A DNA stretch of 41,227 nt, from the IMG/VR virus record IMGVR_UViG_3300005915_000044, positions 1 through 41,227 of that record. One strand, given 5' to 3'. Origin of the DNA: a virus. Each line of letters begins with the position of its first letter. Within the stretch, counting starts at the first letter, position 1. Position numbers and translations under genes: made by a program. Below the pieces are notes generated by a model that was given only the letters and a program-made list of their open reading frames with translations, was not told where the DNA came from and ran no database searches. Below are positions 22,371 to 28,923 of the stretch, one piece after another.

Positions 22371-22811
22371 ATGAAAAGTGAAGTCAAAATACCGGAGGGA
22401 ACCGAAGAAGAAAGAATTATGTATCTAAAGCTGGCTAAGAAATTTGGGTTAAAGCTAGTTAAGGAGGAGAAAGTTGTTAGTCCAATCCCAGGGAAGGTAA
22501 AAGTTCTTAAGGTTATAAGTTATTGCTGTTTGTGTGAGACTACTTCAATCACATTTATAAGAATGCTTAAATATACAGATAAAATGTGGAGGAAGGATAA
22601 GTATATAACTGGTGCAGAAGCTAAGAAAGTACCAAGGTTATGCTTACGAGAAGATAGGCTTGATTGTTGCAGTAATTGCGAAGCTTTTCTTATGGGAAAA
22701 GAGAAAATAGAGCTGGTTAGAATGATTACAAGAGCAAGTTCACCAGCCCTTGTTGGTTTAGTAAGTAAACGAGCTCTTGAGGATATACGAATGGAGAAGG
22801 AGGAGGAATGA
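22371..22811 (+). CDS. Zinc-binding hypothetical protein, 146 aa
   Basis: It begins MKSEVKIPEGTEEERIMYLK. CCLCET and CCSNC suggest a zinc site about 60 residues apart. ATG 22371 is chosen because GAGG is 6 bases upstream; ATG 22359 is only 2 bases from AAGGA. Unrecognised. Confidence 0.6.
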   Translation: MKSEVKIPEGTEEERIMYLKLAKKFGLKLVKEEKVVSPIPGKVKVLKVISYCCLCETTSITFIRMLKYTDKMWRKDKYITGAEAKKVPRLCLREDRLDCCSNCEAFLMGKEKIELVRMITRASSPALVGLVSKRALEDIRMEKEEE

Positions 22812-22978
22812 GTGAAGAAATCAAAAAATTAAAGGCTTTATTAAAAAGAGCTAAAGAGCATTTAGAGTACTGTAACTACGGAGATTCGTGGGAACGTGAG
22901 TGTTCTGTTGATTTACAAAAAGATCTTGATACGTATTTTAAGGGGGAGCAAGAATGCCAAGAAGAAAAGAAGTTTTAG
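22808..22978 (+). CDS. Hypothetical helical protein, 56 aa
   Basis: It begins MSEEIKKLKALLKRAKEHLE, coiled-coil-like; then ECSVDLQKDLDTYFKGEQEC. Preceded by GGAGGAGG; overlaps neighbours at both ends. Unrecognised. Confidence 0.6.
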   Translation: MSEEIKKLKALLKRAKEHLEYCNYGDSWERECSVDLQKDLDTYFKGEQECQEEKKF

Positions 22979-23130
22979 AAATGATTAAGAAAGGTATAGA
23001 GAACGACGCAGAGTATTATAGCGGTAAACCCTTTAGCGGAAAGAATGTTGCTGAGTATTTTGGCAAACAAGGTGCGGCGATTTCAGCGTTAGCTGGCATT
23101 ATTAAAACGCTTTTACCTGAGGAGGAATGA
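22954..23130 (+). CDS. Hypothetical small protein, 58 aa
   Basis: It begins MPRRKEVLEMIKKGIENDAE. The block KPFSGKNVAEYFGKQGAAIS looks like a short helix-turn-helix, so DNA binding is possible. GGGGGAGC precedes the ATG, which lies within the previous gene. Confidence 0.55.
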   Translation: MPRRKEVLEMIKKGIENDAEYYSGKPFSGKNVAEYFGKQGAAISALAGIIKTLLPEEE

Positions 23131-23131
23131 G

Positions 23132-23287
23132 ATGGGAGAATACGCAGATGAAGCGATGGAACGTGATCTAGATATACAGCAATGGGAAGAATATACTCCA
23201 CAAGAAGGAGAAGATCGCTGTCCAGAATGTGGGTGTCTTGCTGTGTGGTGCACTTGTAACGAGATTGATCCAATAGTAAGGAGGTAG
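23132..23287 (+). CDS. Small zinc-knuckle protein, 51 aa
   Basis: It begins MGEYADEAMERDLDIQQWEE and has CPECGCLAVWCTC, a five-cysteine cluster typical of small phage zinc proteins. GGAGGAATGAG precedes the ATG. Unrecognised beyond that. Confidence 0.6.
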   Translation: MGEYADEAMERDLDIQQWEEYTPQEGEDRCPECGCLAVWCTCNEIDPIVRR

Positions 23288-23291
23288 AAAA

Positions 23292-23336
23292 TTGTCTCAG
23301 ATAGCTAAAGTCTGGTTTGAAGAATATTTAAACTAA
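23292..23336 (+). CDS. 14-codon mini-ORF resembling the start of a downstream gene
   Basis: TTG start 7 bases after AAGGAGG; product MSQIAKVWFEEYLN. The protein encoded at 24068 starts MSQIASTWFAEARKL, so this looks like a truncated duplicate of that start. It could be a relic left when the promoter/RHH/HNH segment inserted, or a leader peptide just upstream of the promoter at 23347. Confidence 0.4.
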   Translation: MSQIAKVWFEEYLN

Positions 23337-23346
23337 TAAAAATATC

Positions 23347-23375
23347 TTGACTTCTTTAAAATCATATGATATTAT
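23347..23375 (+). promoter_or_regulatory. Sigma70-type promoter
   Basis: TTGACT (23347-23352), 17-bp spacer ending ATGA, TATTAT (23370-23375); extended -10 (TGA). It precedes the RHH gene by about 30 bases. Confidence 0.75.
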
Positions 23376-23404
23376 AATTATATAATGACGCAGAAAGGAA
23401 TAAA

Positions 23405-23569
23405 ATGGAACCAAGAAAGCACATTCATAGTACACTAAACGCAGAGCAATTTAAAACAACTAAAAAGGTAATTGCTGAATTGGCAATGGAAATGCAAAAA
23501 TTTATTAGACTTGCAGTTATCGAAAAATGTGAGAGGGAAAATGAAAGAGATACCATTAACTCAGAATAA
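23405..23569 (+). CDS. Ribbon-helix-helix-like protein, 54 aa
   Basis: RKHIHSTLNAEQFKTTKKVI has an N-terminal strand then helix, followed by AELAMEMQKFIRLAVIEKCE, the layout of Arc/MetJ repressors. A small DNA-binding regulator is plausible. AAAGGAATAAA precedes the ATG. Its 3' end overlaps the HNH gene by 29 bases in another frame. Confidence 0.6.
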   Translation: MEPRKHIHSTLNAEQFKTTKKVIAELAMEMQKFIRLAVIEKCERENERDTINSE

Positions 23570-24056
23570 GTTTGCGTTAGTAGATGATGAAGATTTTGAG
23601 CGATTGAGTCAGCATAAGTGGTGTGTTCTGCAGCATGGATTAACGTATTATGCTATGAGAAATCAAGGTGCATCTATTTATATGCACAAAGAAATTTACG
23701 GTCAAAAACATTTTTCTGAGTTGCAAATAGATCATATAGATAATAATGGACTTAATAATCAAAAAAGTAATTTAAGATATTGTACACAGCAACAAAATAC
23801 TTGGAATAGACAAAAAACTAAAGGTAGCTGTGCTTCTAGATATAAGGGTGTATACTATAGAAAAGACAGGGGTAATTGGATAGCTGGAATAACAGTAAAT
23901 GGATTGTATATTCATTTAGGCTCAGTAACTGTAGAAGAAGTAGCTGCAATATTGTATAATTACGCGGCAGTAAAGTACTTTGGTGTATTTGCTTACATTA
24001 ATAAATTACCAGATAAATATGAGCAATTATTTAAAGAAGCAAAACAATTATTATAG
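23541..24056 (+). CDS. HNH homing endonuclease with AP2 domain (copy B)
   Basis: 171 aa. It starts MKEIPLTQNKFALVDDEDFE, close to copy A (MKEIQLTQ...VDDEDY). MHKEIY and HNH core QIDHIDNNGLNNQKSNLR (about residues 63-80); AP2 part SRYKGVYYRKDRGNWIAGIT and IHLGSVTVEEVAAILYNYAA. ATG 23541 matches copy A's start and follows GAGAGGG; the longer frame to 23472 is inside the RHH gene. Likely a free-standing mobile nuclease. Confidence 0.9.
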   Translation: MKEIPLTQNKFALVDDEDFERLSQHKWCVLQHGLTYYAMRNQGASIYMHKEIYGQKHFSELQIDHIDNNGLNNQKSNLRYCTQQQNTWNRQKTKGSCASRYKGVYYRKDRGNWIAGITVNGLYIHLGSVTVEEVAAILYNYAAVKYFGVFAYINKLPDKYEQLFKEAKQLL

Positions 24057-24067
24057 GAGATTTAAAA

Positions 24068-24475
24068 ATGTCACAAATAGCGAGTACATGGTTTGCTGAA
24101 GCGCGAAAACTAGAGATGGATCAGGCGATATTTCTCAGGGTTGCGAATAAAACTGAGCAAACTGACTTGGCAGTTTCACTTGAGAAAGAACGTGAGGATT
24201 TTGCAGCTTTAGATCCTGTTCATGCCAGCCAATTATTTATAAATAAAGTTTTGAAAGCTATGAAGCAGTACGTTGTAGTGGAACGAAAATACCGCACTCC
24301 TTTCACAGCATTCTTTAAAGATACTGATGGAACCATGTCTAAGATCTCTGTTGACCCCGAAAGACATCGAATGATTAGGCTGGCAATTAAAGATGGTCTG
24401 AGCAGAGAAGAAGTTGAAGAAGCTTTGAATGGCTTAACTGATGAGGAAGTAGGTGAATTTTACCCTGAAATATAA
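24068..24475 (+). CDS. Hypothetical protein, 135 aa
   Basis: It begins MSQIASTWFAEARKLEMDQA. A middle basic segment (MKQYVVVERKYRTPFTAFF) and a C-terminal acidic helix (LSREEVEEALNGLTDEEVGE). AGGAGATTTAAAA precedes the ATG. Family not recognised. Its first 14 residues are echoed by the mini-ORF at 23292. Confidence 0.65.
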   Translation: MSQIASTWFAEARKLEMDQAIFLRVANKTEQTDLAVSLEKEREDFAALDPVHASQLFINKVLKAMKQYVVVERKYRTPFTAFFKDTDGTMSKISVDPERHRMIRLAIKDGLSREEVEEALNGLTDEEVGEFYPEI

Positions 24476-24497
24476 TTTTGTAGTTTGAATATAATTC

Positions 24498-24526
24498 TTG
24501 CAATCTGAATTTATATATGTTATATT
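24498..24526 (+). promoter_or_regulatory. Sigma70-type promoter
   Basis: TTGCAA (24498-24503), 17-bp spacer ending ATGT, TATATT (24521-24526); extended -10. About 45 bases before the RHH-like gene at 24571. Confidence 0.7.
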
Positions 24527-24570
24527 GGTGAACATGATGAAGGATCAATTTTACGAAAGGAGGTTAATCT

Positions 24571-24738
24571 ATGCGGTACATTCAAGCGTCTGTCTCAGAC
24601 GAAGATCACAGAGAGTTTTCTAAGTTTGCTTTCGTTCATGAGCCGCAGTTGACGCTTAATGAACTGATTGAGACATCTATAAAGAAGTATATGGGGTTGT
24701 ATAAAGAGGAAAATTTACCAAGTACCACAAACACTTAA
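24571..24738 (+). CDS. Second small RHH-like protein, 55 aa
   Basis: It begins MRYIQASVSDEDHREFSKFA; a strand then LTLNELIETSIKKYMGLYKE, a pattern like Arc-type domains. GAAAGGAGGTTAATCT precedes the ATG. Regulatory role inferred only from the fold guess. Confidence 0.55.
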   Translation: MRYIQASVSDEDHREFSKFAFVHEPQLTLNELIETSIKKYMGLYKEENLPSTTNT

Positions 24739-24754
24739 CTGAAGGAGATTTACA

Positions 24755-25174
24755 ATGGCAAAAGCTGAAGCTGTAAAGACAGATGTAGAAGTCCCGGTAG
24801 AAGAGAAGAAGAAAAAAGTAAAACGCCTTTCCAAGACAATCGAAGGAAAAATTCTGACAATCGTTGAAGGTGTAACTGGCACAGTTCTGAAGTTTGACTT
24901 CGAGAAGTTGCCCGCAGCTATCCAGGATTCATTCGGCTGCTTTGGTATGAGCCATAAACTGGGCGATGCCGCTGCTGGTAAAAAGGGCCAAGAAGCTATT
25001 GACTCCATCAACAAAGTCTTCGAAGGCCTCATGGCTGGCAACTGGTCTGTTCGTGCCCCGGCTGCTGCGAAGATTACTAAGAAGGGTATCATGGAGAAAT
25101 TCGATGCCATGCCTGAAGGTAAAGAGAAGGAAATTGCCAAGGGTCTTCTGACAAGTCTGGGTCTGTTGGGCTAG
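24755..25174 (+). CDS. Conserved phage protein of unknown function, likely highly expressed
   Basis: 139 aa. N-terminal Lys/Val/Glu-rich tail (VEVPVEEKKKKVKRLSKTIE), then FGCFGMSHKLGDAAAGKKGQ and MAGNWSVRAPAAAKITKKGI, blocks I recall from many phage genomes without a function. Codon use is distinctly GC-richer (CTG, GCC, AAG) than in neighbours, and it ends in two strong hairpins, both hints of high expression. AAGGAGATTTACA precedes the ATG. Possibly related to the protein at 11749-12225. Confidence 0.75.
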   Translation: MAKAEAVKTDVEVPVEEKKKKVKRLSKTIEGKILTIVEGVTGTVLKFDFEKLPAAIQDSFGCFGMSHKLGDAAAGKKGQEAIDSINKVFEGLMAGNWSVRAPAAAKITKKGIMEKFDAMPEGKEKEIAKGLLTSLGLLG

Positions 25175-25199
25175 TACATTCGCTCATGACCCAACTCCC

Positions 25200-25268
25200 G
25201 AGCCAGGTTCTATCCTCCTCCTGGCTCGTTTACTGGGTGAAGGAAGTGGTACAATGCTTCCTTCGCCC
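25200..25268 (+). terminator. Tandem hairpins, probable terminator
   Basis: First stem GAGCCAGG/CCTGGCTC (25200-25207 with 25220-25227), 8 bp. Second stem 25235-25246 with 25257-25268, 12 bp including one G-U, 10-base loop, followed by TTCATCTCTTTAT. T-run is imperfect, but stem strength and position after a highly expressed-looking gene support termination or mRNA stabilisation. Confidence 0.6.
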
Positions 25269-25299
25269 TTCATCTCTTTATAAAATCAAGGAGCAAGAT

Positions 25300-25641
25300 A
25301 TGGAGATTACACTAACTGGTACACGAGCTTTTGGTCCAGCACGAAAGGATTCTGACTGGGATTTTGTTATGTGCTATTGGGATGCGGATATAATAAGAAG
25401 GATTTTAGCCGAAGAAGGAATCGAAGTTCAAGACCAAAGTGAGATAAATCCTGTTTATCTTGGATTTAAAGTGACTTTAGGTAGTACAGTTATTCAAGTT
25501 ATTTGTGCTTCAAGTCGAGAAGAGTATAAACAGTGGAAGTACGCTACTAAACAAATGCTAAATATATCTCCGATTGAAGATAGAGATGAAAGACATAGGC
25601 AATTTCAAAAGTTCTTTACAGATAAAAAATCCTGCTTGTAA
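25300..25641 (+). CDS. Minimal nucleotidyltransferase-like protein, 113 aa
   Basis: MEITLTGTRAFGPARKDSDW then DFVMCYW: the G[ST]xxxG...SDxD signature of the pol-beta nucleotidyltransferase fold. Target unknown; relatives modify proteins, RNAs or antibiotics, or act as MNT-type antitoxin. No HEPN partner is adjacent. ATG 25300 follows AAGGAG; the longer frame would run through the terminator hairpins. Confidence 0.7.
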   Translation: MEITLTGTRAFGPARKDSDWDFVMCYWDADIIRRILAEEGIEVQDQSEINPVYLGFKVTLGSTVIQVICASSREEYKQWKYATKQMLNISPIEDRDERHRQFQKFFTDKKSCL

Positions 25642-25695
25642 ATCAGCTCACAATGATTGCGACTTTACTTTTAACGACTAAGGAGGAAGAAAATA

Positions 25696-26631
25696 ATGAC
25701 CGAAATTGTACTGGATAACTCTAAACGAAATACATTTAGATCTTGTAAGATGAAGTATCTTTTACAAGTAATCATGGGTCTGCAAAGTAACTTTGGCTCA
25801 ACTGCTTTACGTTACGGATCTTGCTGGCACGCAATCCAAGAGGGATTTCACAAATGGGTTGTAGCTAATGGCTGGCCAGCTGATTCTACAGAACTTATGC
25901 AAGCCGTTTCTGATGGTCTTGAGCTTGGCCAAAAAACGTACATTAAGGATTCTGAGGCCAAAGAATTTTACGACGACTTTAAAAACTTCAACACCGCTGT
26001 AAATGGTTTTAGTAAGTATTTGGATTATTTTACAGATGATCAGAACCATATGAAGATCATTTCTACAGAGCAGAAGTTTCAGTGCCATATCGAACCTGAG
26101 AACAAGGTTGAGGATAAGATTCTTTCAAAACTTCCGTCACTTATCTTTACGGGTAAAATAGATCTCTGCGTAGAAATGGATAGTTCCAAGTGGTTGTTTG
26201 ACTTCAAAACTACTGGATGGTATCTTGACAAAGTAATTCAGCAAGCCAACAGATCTCCACAGCTCATAGGATACTCCTATGCCGGTAAGAAGATTCTTGA
26301 CTTTGACCCCGCTGGATGCCTCCTTTCTTTTGCTTATATCGGAGCTACTCGGTCAAAGAAAACTGGTGAGTACGGTAAGATTCGTTATGACTTTAGACGA
26401 GTACCACAACTGTACACCAATGGGGATATTGAAGCATGGAAATTATCTTTCATTGATACAGCAAGAGAAATCTACTTTCATACTAAGGAAGATTATTGGC
26501 CTGAAAGTTTTGACAACTGTTTTCAGTATGGAGCTTGTCCGTATTTGAGGCTTTGCCAGCAGCATGTTCACCCCAGCGAGTTAAATACAGAAGGCTTTCA
26601 TGTAGCGCATTGGGATGTTTTGGATAACTGA
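25696..26631 (+). CDS. PD-(D/E)XK nuclease of the Cas4/RecB-like family with Fe-S cysteines
   Basis: 311 aa. H45 (CWHAIQE), D156 (TGKIDLCVE) and D169-F-K171 (LFDFKTT) form the nuclease core; a following IQQANRSPQLIGYSYA matches the QxxxY motif. C17 plus C275, C281 and C287 (CFQYGACPYLRLC) give the one-plus-three cysteine pattern of a 4Fe-4S clamp. Probably a 5'-3' exonuclease working with the Sak4-like ATPase downstream in recombination. AGGAGG precedes the ATG. Confidence 0.85.
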   Translation: MTEIVLDNSKRNTFRSCKMKYLLQVIMGLQSNFGSTALRYGSCWHAIQEGFHKWVVANGWPADSTELMQAVSDGLELGQKTYIKDSEAKEFYDDFKNFNTAVNGFSKYLDYFTDDQNHMKIISTEQKFQCHIEPENKVEDKILSKLPSLIFTGKIDLCVEMDSSKWLFDFKTTGWYLDKVIQQANRSPQLIGYSYAGKKILDFDPAGCLLSFAYIGATRSKKTGEYGKIRYDFRRVPQLYTNGDIEAWKLSFIDTAREIYFHTKEDYWPESFDNCFQYGACPYLRLCQQHVHPSELNTEGFHVAHWDVLDN

Positions 26632-27026
26632 TGATTACAAGAAGAGGATTTATGAAATCTGCGTTAGCCTCTATTGGACTTTTAACTGTAAGTCCTATGG
26701 TTGCTAATAGAATATTCTTTCAGTCGGAAAGTAATATACTTCTTCCAGTTGATAATATTTCCTGGTTTTATGTTACAGCAATTAAAGATGAAAGATCTAT
26801 CGAGCCAATGCTGTATGCTTTACAAAGTAGATTGAAGTTTGAATATAAATCTGGGGCAATATTTAGACCGTTTACAAAGAAAGAACTTCCTGTTCCAGGA
26901 GCCGTATATGGCGCTAAAGTATTACCATCTGGTTTACGGTATACAGAAGGCTATGATATTAACGAAGATAGGGTTTTAATTAGACTAGATGCCGCAGTAA
27001 TACGGGGATTAGCTCAGTCTGGTTAG
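26631..27026 (+). CDS. Protein with Tat-type signal peptide
   Basis: 131 aa. The N-terminus MITRRGFMKSALASIGLLTV has RRGFMK followed by a hydrophobic stretch and SPMVA, a twin-arginine signal with possible cleavage near A25. The mature part is short, beta-rich (WFYVTAIKDERSIEPMLYAL, VPGAVYGAKVLPSGLRYTEG). ATG overlaps the nuclease stop (TGATG). The last eight codons (from RGLAQSG back) lie in the tRNA-Pro gene, so the reading frame ends on tRNA sequence. Function unknown. Confidence 0.65.
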   Translation: MITRRGFMKSALASIGLLTVSPMVANRIFFQSESNILLPVDNISWFYVTAIKDERSIEPMLYALQSRLKFEYKSGAIFRPFTKKELPVPGAVYGAKVLPSGLRYTEGYDINEDRVLIRLDAAVIRGLAQSG

Positions 27027-27080
27027 AGTACGTGGTTTGGGACCACGGAGTCACTGGTTCAAATCCAGTATCCCCGACCA
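27003..27080 (+). tRNA. tRNA-Pro (anticodon TGG), CCA encoded
   Basis: Acceptor CGGGGAT/ATCCCCG, D stem GCTC/GAGT, anticodon stem CGTGG/CCACG with loop TTTGGGA, T stem ACTGG/CCAGT with loop TTCAAAT, discriminator A, encoded CCA. A complete, canonical cloverleaf. It probably compensates for host codon supply. Its 5' third overlaps the end of the Tat-signal gene, and palindrome copy 9 starts five bases after the CCA. Confidence 0.95.
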
Positions 27081-27085
27081 AGAAA

Positions 27086-27100
27086 CGTCAATAATTGACC
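27086..27100. repeat. Dispersed palindrome copy 9
   Basis: CGTCAATAATTGACC with CCAAGAAA before and ATTTAAGGAGG after; between tRNA-Pro and the Shine-Dalgarno sequence of the Sak4-like gene. Confidence 0.8.
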
Positions 27101-27119
27101 ATTTAAGGAGGAATAGAAA

Positions 27120-27842
27120 ATGCCCAACGCTAAAGATGTTTCAGTAAACAGTGAATGGCTTAAAGTAATGAGTGTAGGAAATAGTGGAACTGGAAAATCG
27201 GTTTTTGCTTCTAGTTTTCCAACTCCTGGATTTGTTTTTGACTTTGGTGGAGAAATTCTTTCTTATAGAGGACTTGATTTTACTTATGAGCAATACGATG
27301 TTAGTCCACTTGGTTGGTCGAAGTTTGAAAAAGATTTTGTTGTTGTAAAGAAAGATGTTAAGGATGAAGAATATCAAACAGTAATAATTGATAACCTTAG
27401 TGCAATGACTGATTTATGTATGGAGAAAGCTTTACAATTAGATCCTCGGAGAAGTAAAACTGACGGCCCAATGTGGCAAGTACATTATGCAATGGTCAAA
27501 AATCTCATGGAGGGCAGGCTCAGACAAATGTTAAATCTTAACTGTAACCTAATCTTCATAGCTCATCTTGACCCAATTAAAGATGAGGATGGCGCTATTG
27601 TAGGTGTCGAGCCAAGTTTGACTGGTAAACTTTCTGGTGATGTACCAAGTTATTTTGATGAAGTTGCTTACCATACTACTAAGAGAGAAGGCGGGAAAAC
27701 TAAGTGGATGATCCAAACAGTTCCTATTGGCAGAAACCACGGACGAAGTAGAGCTTCTGGTAGAGCTGGTTTGTTGCCAGAAGTACTCGAAAATGACTAC
27801 CAGCTTTATATGGATTATTTAACCGGAAAGAAAAAGAAATAA
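27120..27842 (+). CDS. RecA-like ATPase, Sak4-type recombination protein
   Basis: 240 aa. Walker A VGNSGTGKS near residue 19-27, Walker B YQTVIIDNLSAM near 83-94, sensor-like CNLIFIAHLDP near 141-151. Short RecA-fold phage ATPases with this layout are Sak4-like single-strand annealing/recombination proteins that act with an SSB, which follows directly. AAGGAGG precedes the ATG. Confidence 0.82.
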   Translation: MPNAKDVSVNSEWLKVMSVGNSGTGKSVFASSFPTPGFVFDFGGEILSYRGLDFTYEQYDVSPLGWSKFEKDFVVVKKDVKDEEYQTVIIDNLSAMTDLCMEKALQLDPRRSKTDGPMWQVHYAMVKNLMEGRLRQMLNLNCNLIFIAHLDPIKDEDGAIVGVEPSLTGKLSGDVPSYFDEVAYHTTKREGGKTKWMIQTVPIGRNHGRSRASGRAGLLPEVLENDYQLYMDYLTGKKKK

Positions 27843-27923
27843 ATTATACTAACACTACAACAGAAAAGGAGAAAAAGAATAAGGATTACTAACTAACAAT
27901 TACTAACAACTAGGAGAATCACA

Positions 27924-28454
27924 ATGGCTAAGAAACAAGCAGCAAGCGCAGAACCAGAAGTTGATAACGCTGAAGGAAATGATCTTGGTGACAGCTTAGG
28001 TGAGCTGGACTTTAATGTAGATGATGAGTTCAAACCCGAACCGCTTATTCCTAAAGGTAGCTATCACGGAGTAGTTACAAAAATTTCCTTTGAGCCAGCG
28101 AAGTCTTGTATTGCGTGGAGTGTTTGTCTCCACGACAACGGCGGAGCAATGAATGACGGAGAAACTCCAATTGATGGAGCTTATGTTTACTACCGTAACT
28201 GGCTCCCGAAACCTGGGGATGAGGACGAGTTGACTAAGTCCGGTAGAAATAACAAGAGACAGAGTAAGATCAATATGCTCAAAGATTTTTCCGAAGAGCT
28301 CGGTATTGATATGTCTACTCCGGCGAAGATTGCTACGTCCCTTGCCGAAGTTGAATGGGTCGGTCTGGAAGTAGATGCTGATGTAGATATTAACGAGTAT
28401 CAGGGCAGGTTTAGCAATCAGATTAACCGGATGCATAAGAGTAAGATGTTTTAG
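27924..28454 (+). CDS. SSB-like protein (DUF669-type)
   Basis: 176 aa. Acidic N-terminus, then IPKGSYHGVVTKISFEPAKS and SVCLHDNG...AYVYYRNWLP, the OB-fold-like beginning of DUF669 phage proteins; C-terminal half with INMLKDFSEELGIDM and FSNQINRMHKSKMF. Such proteins pair with Sak/Sak4 recombinases and are thought to bind ssDNA. Lacks the acidic C-terminal tail of host SSB. TAGGAG precedes the ATG. Confidence 0.7.
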   Translation: MAKKQAASAEPEVDNAEGNDLGDSLGELDFNVDDEFKPEPLIPKGSYHGVVTKISFEPAKSCIAWSVCLHDNGGAMNDGETPIDGAYVYYRNWLPKPGDEDELTKSGRNNKRQSKINMLKDFSEELGIDMSTPAKIATSLAEVEWVGLEVDADVDINEYQGRFSNQINRMHKSKMF

Positions 28455-28462
28455 AGAGTATG

Positions 28463-28556
28463 TCAGCGGTGGTGGAATTGGTAGACACAGGGACTACAGG
28501 AGAATATTTCCCGGAGACTGCTTCACTCCGTGCAGGTTCGAATCCTGCCCGCTGAT
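28463..28556 (+). tRNA. tRNA-Leu-like class II tRNA with abnormal anticodon arm
   Basis: Acceptor TCAGCGG/CCGCTGA is perfect; the D arm TGGTGGAATTGGTAGACAC is typical of tRNA-Leu; variable arm CGGAG/CTCCG; T arm GCAGG-TTCGAAT-CCTGC. The anticodon region can only form GGGA/TCCC around a 15-base loop (CTACAGGAGAATATT), about 8 bases too long, and the discriminator is T with no CCA encoded. The anticodon therefore cannot be assigned. It is either degenerate or deliberately unusual. Confidence 0.7.
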
Positions 28557-28573
28557 ACATTGTTCCGAACTTC

Positions 28574-28636
28574 GGGGAGTAGGTTCCTTTGTAGGTTTCC
28601 TTGATTTTCCTGCAGACGGTTTCCAGCCTACTCCCC
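28574..28636 (+). other. Perfect 10-bp stem downstream of the tRNA-like gene
   Basis: GGGGAGTAGG (28574-28583) pairs perfectly with CCTACTCCCC (28627-28636) across a 43-base pyrimidine-rich loop; TTTTT follows ten bases later. It could be a terminator, a tRNA-processing signal or a small structured RNA. No tRNA features (no GTTC-type T loop). Confidence 0.45.
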
Positions 28637-28669
28637 TTCGCCACCTTTTTAAAGAAAAGGGAGTAAGAA

Positions 28670-28921
28670 ATGAGATTAGAAAATCTGTACGAGAATTTTG
28701 GTTTAGCTACTCCAGAAATACAAGCTCAATATATTACTGACTACAGACTCCGCAGAGCTGAAGATATGGCTAAACCTTCCACATGGCCTAAGAAGAAAAA
28801 GACCGCAAAGAAAGCCTCGAAAGCTAAGATCGTACTCACCGAAGAAGAAGAAACTTTAATGAAATTATTAGGCCTTAAAAAGAAAGACGTTGTAGCGCTG
28901 CGCGCGCTTGGGGAGGAATAA
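28670..28921 (+). CDS. Hypothetical Lys-rich protein, 83 aa
   Basis: It begins MRLENLYENFGLATPEIQAQ. Middle KKKKTAKKASKAK basic patch, then a C-terminal helix with LMKLLGLKKKDVVALRAL that resembles a small DNA-binding unit. GGGAG precedes the ATG. Directly before the ParB-methyltransferase gene; may be its partner. Unrecognised. Confidence 0.6.
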   Translation: MRLENLYENFGLATPEIQAQYITDYRLRRAEDMAKPSTWPKKKKTAKKASKAKIVLTEEEETLMKLLGLKKKDVVALRALGEE

Positions 28922-28923
28922 AT

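Noticed and set aside
28423-28644. Minus-strand frame across the tRNA-like gene
   Set aside because: It is the complement of the tRNA and hairpin; no ribosome-binding site.
28565-28650. Second tRNA after the tRNA-Leu-like gene
   Set aside because: Acceptor-like stem exists, but there is no T loop, D arm or anticodon stem.
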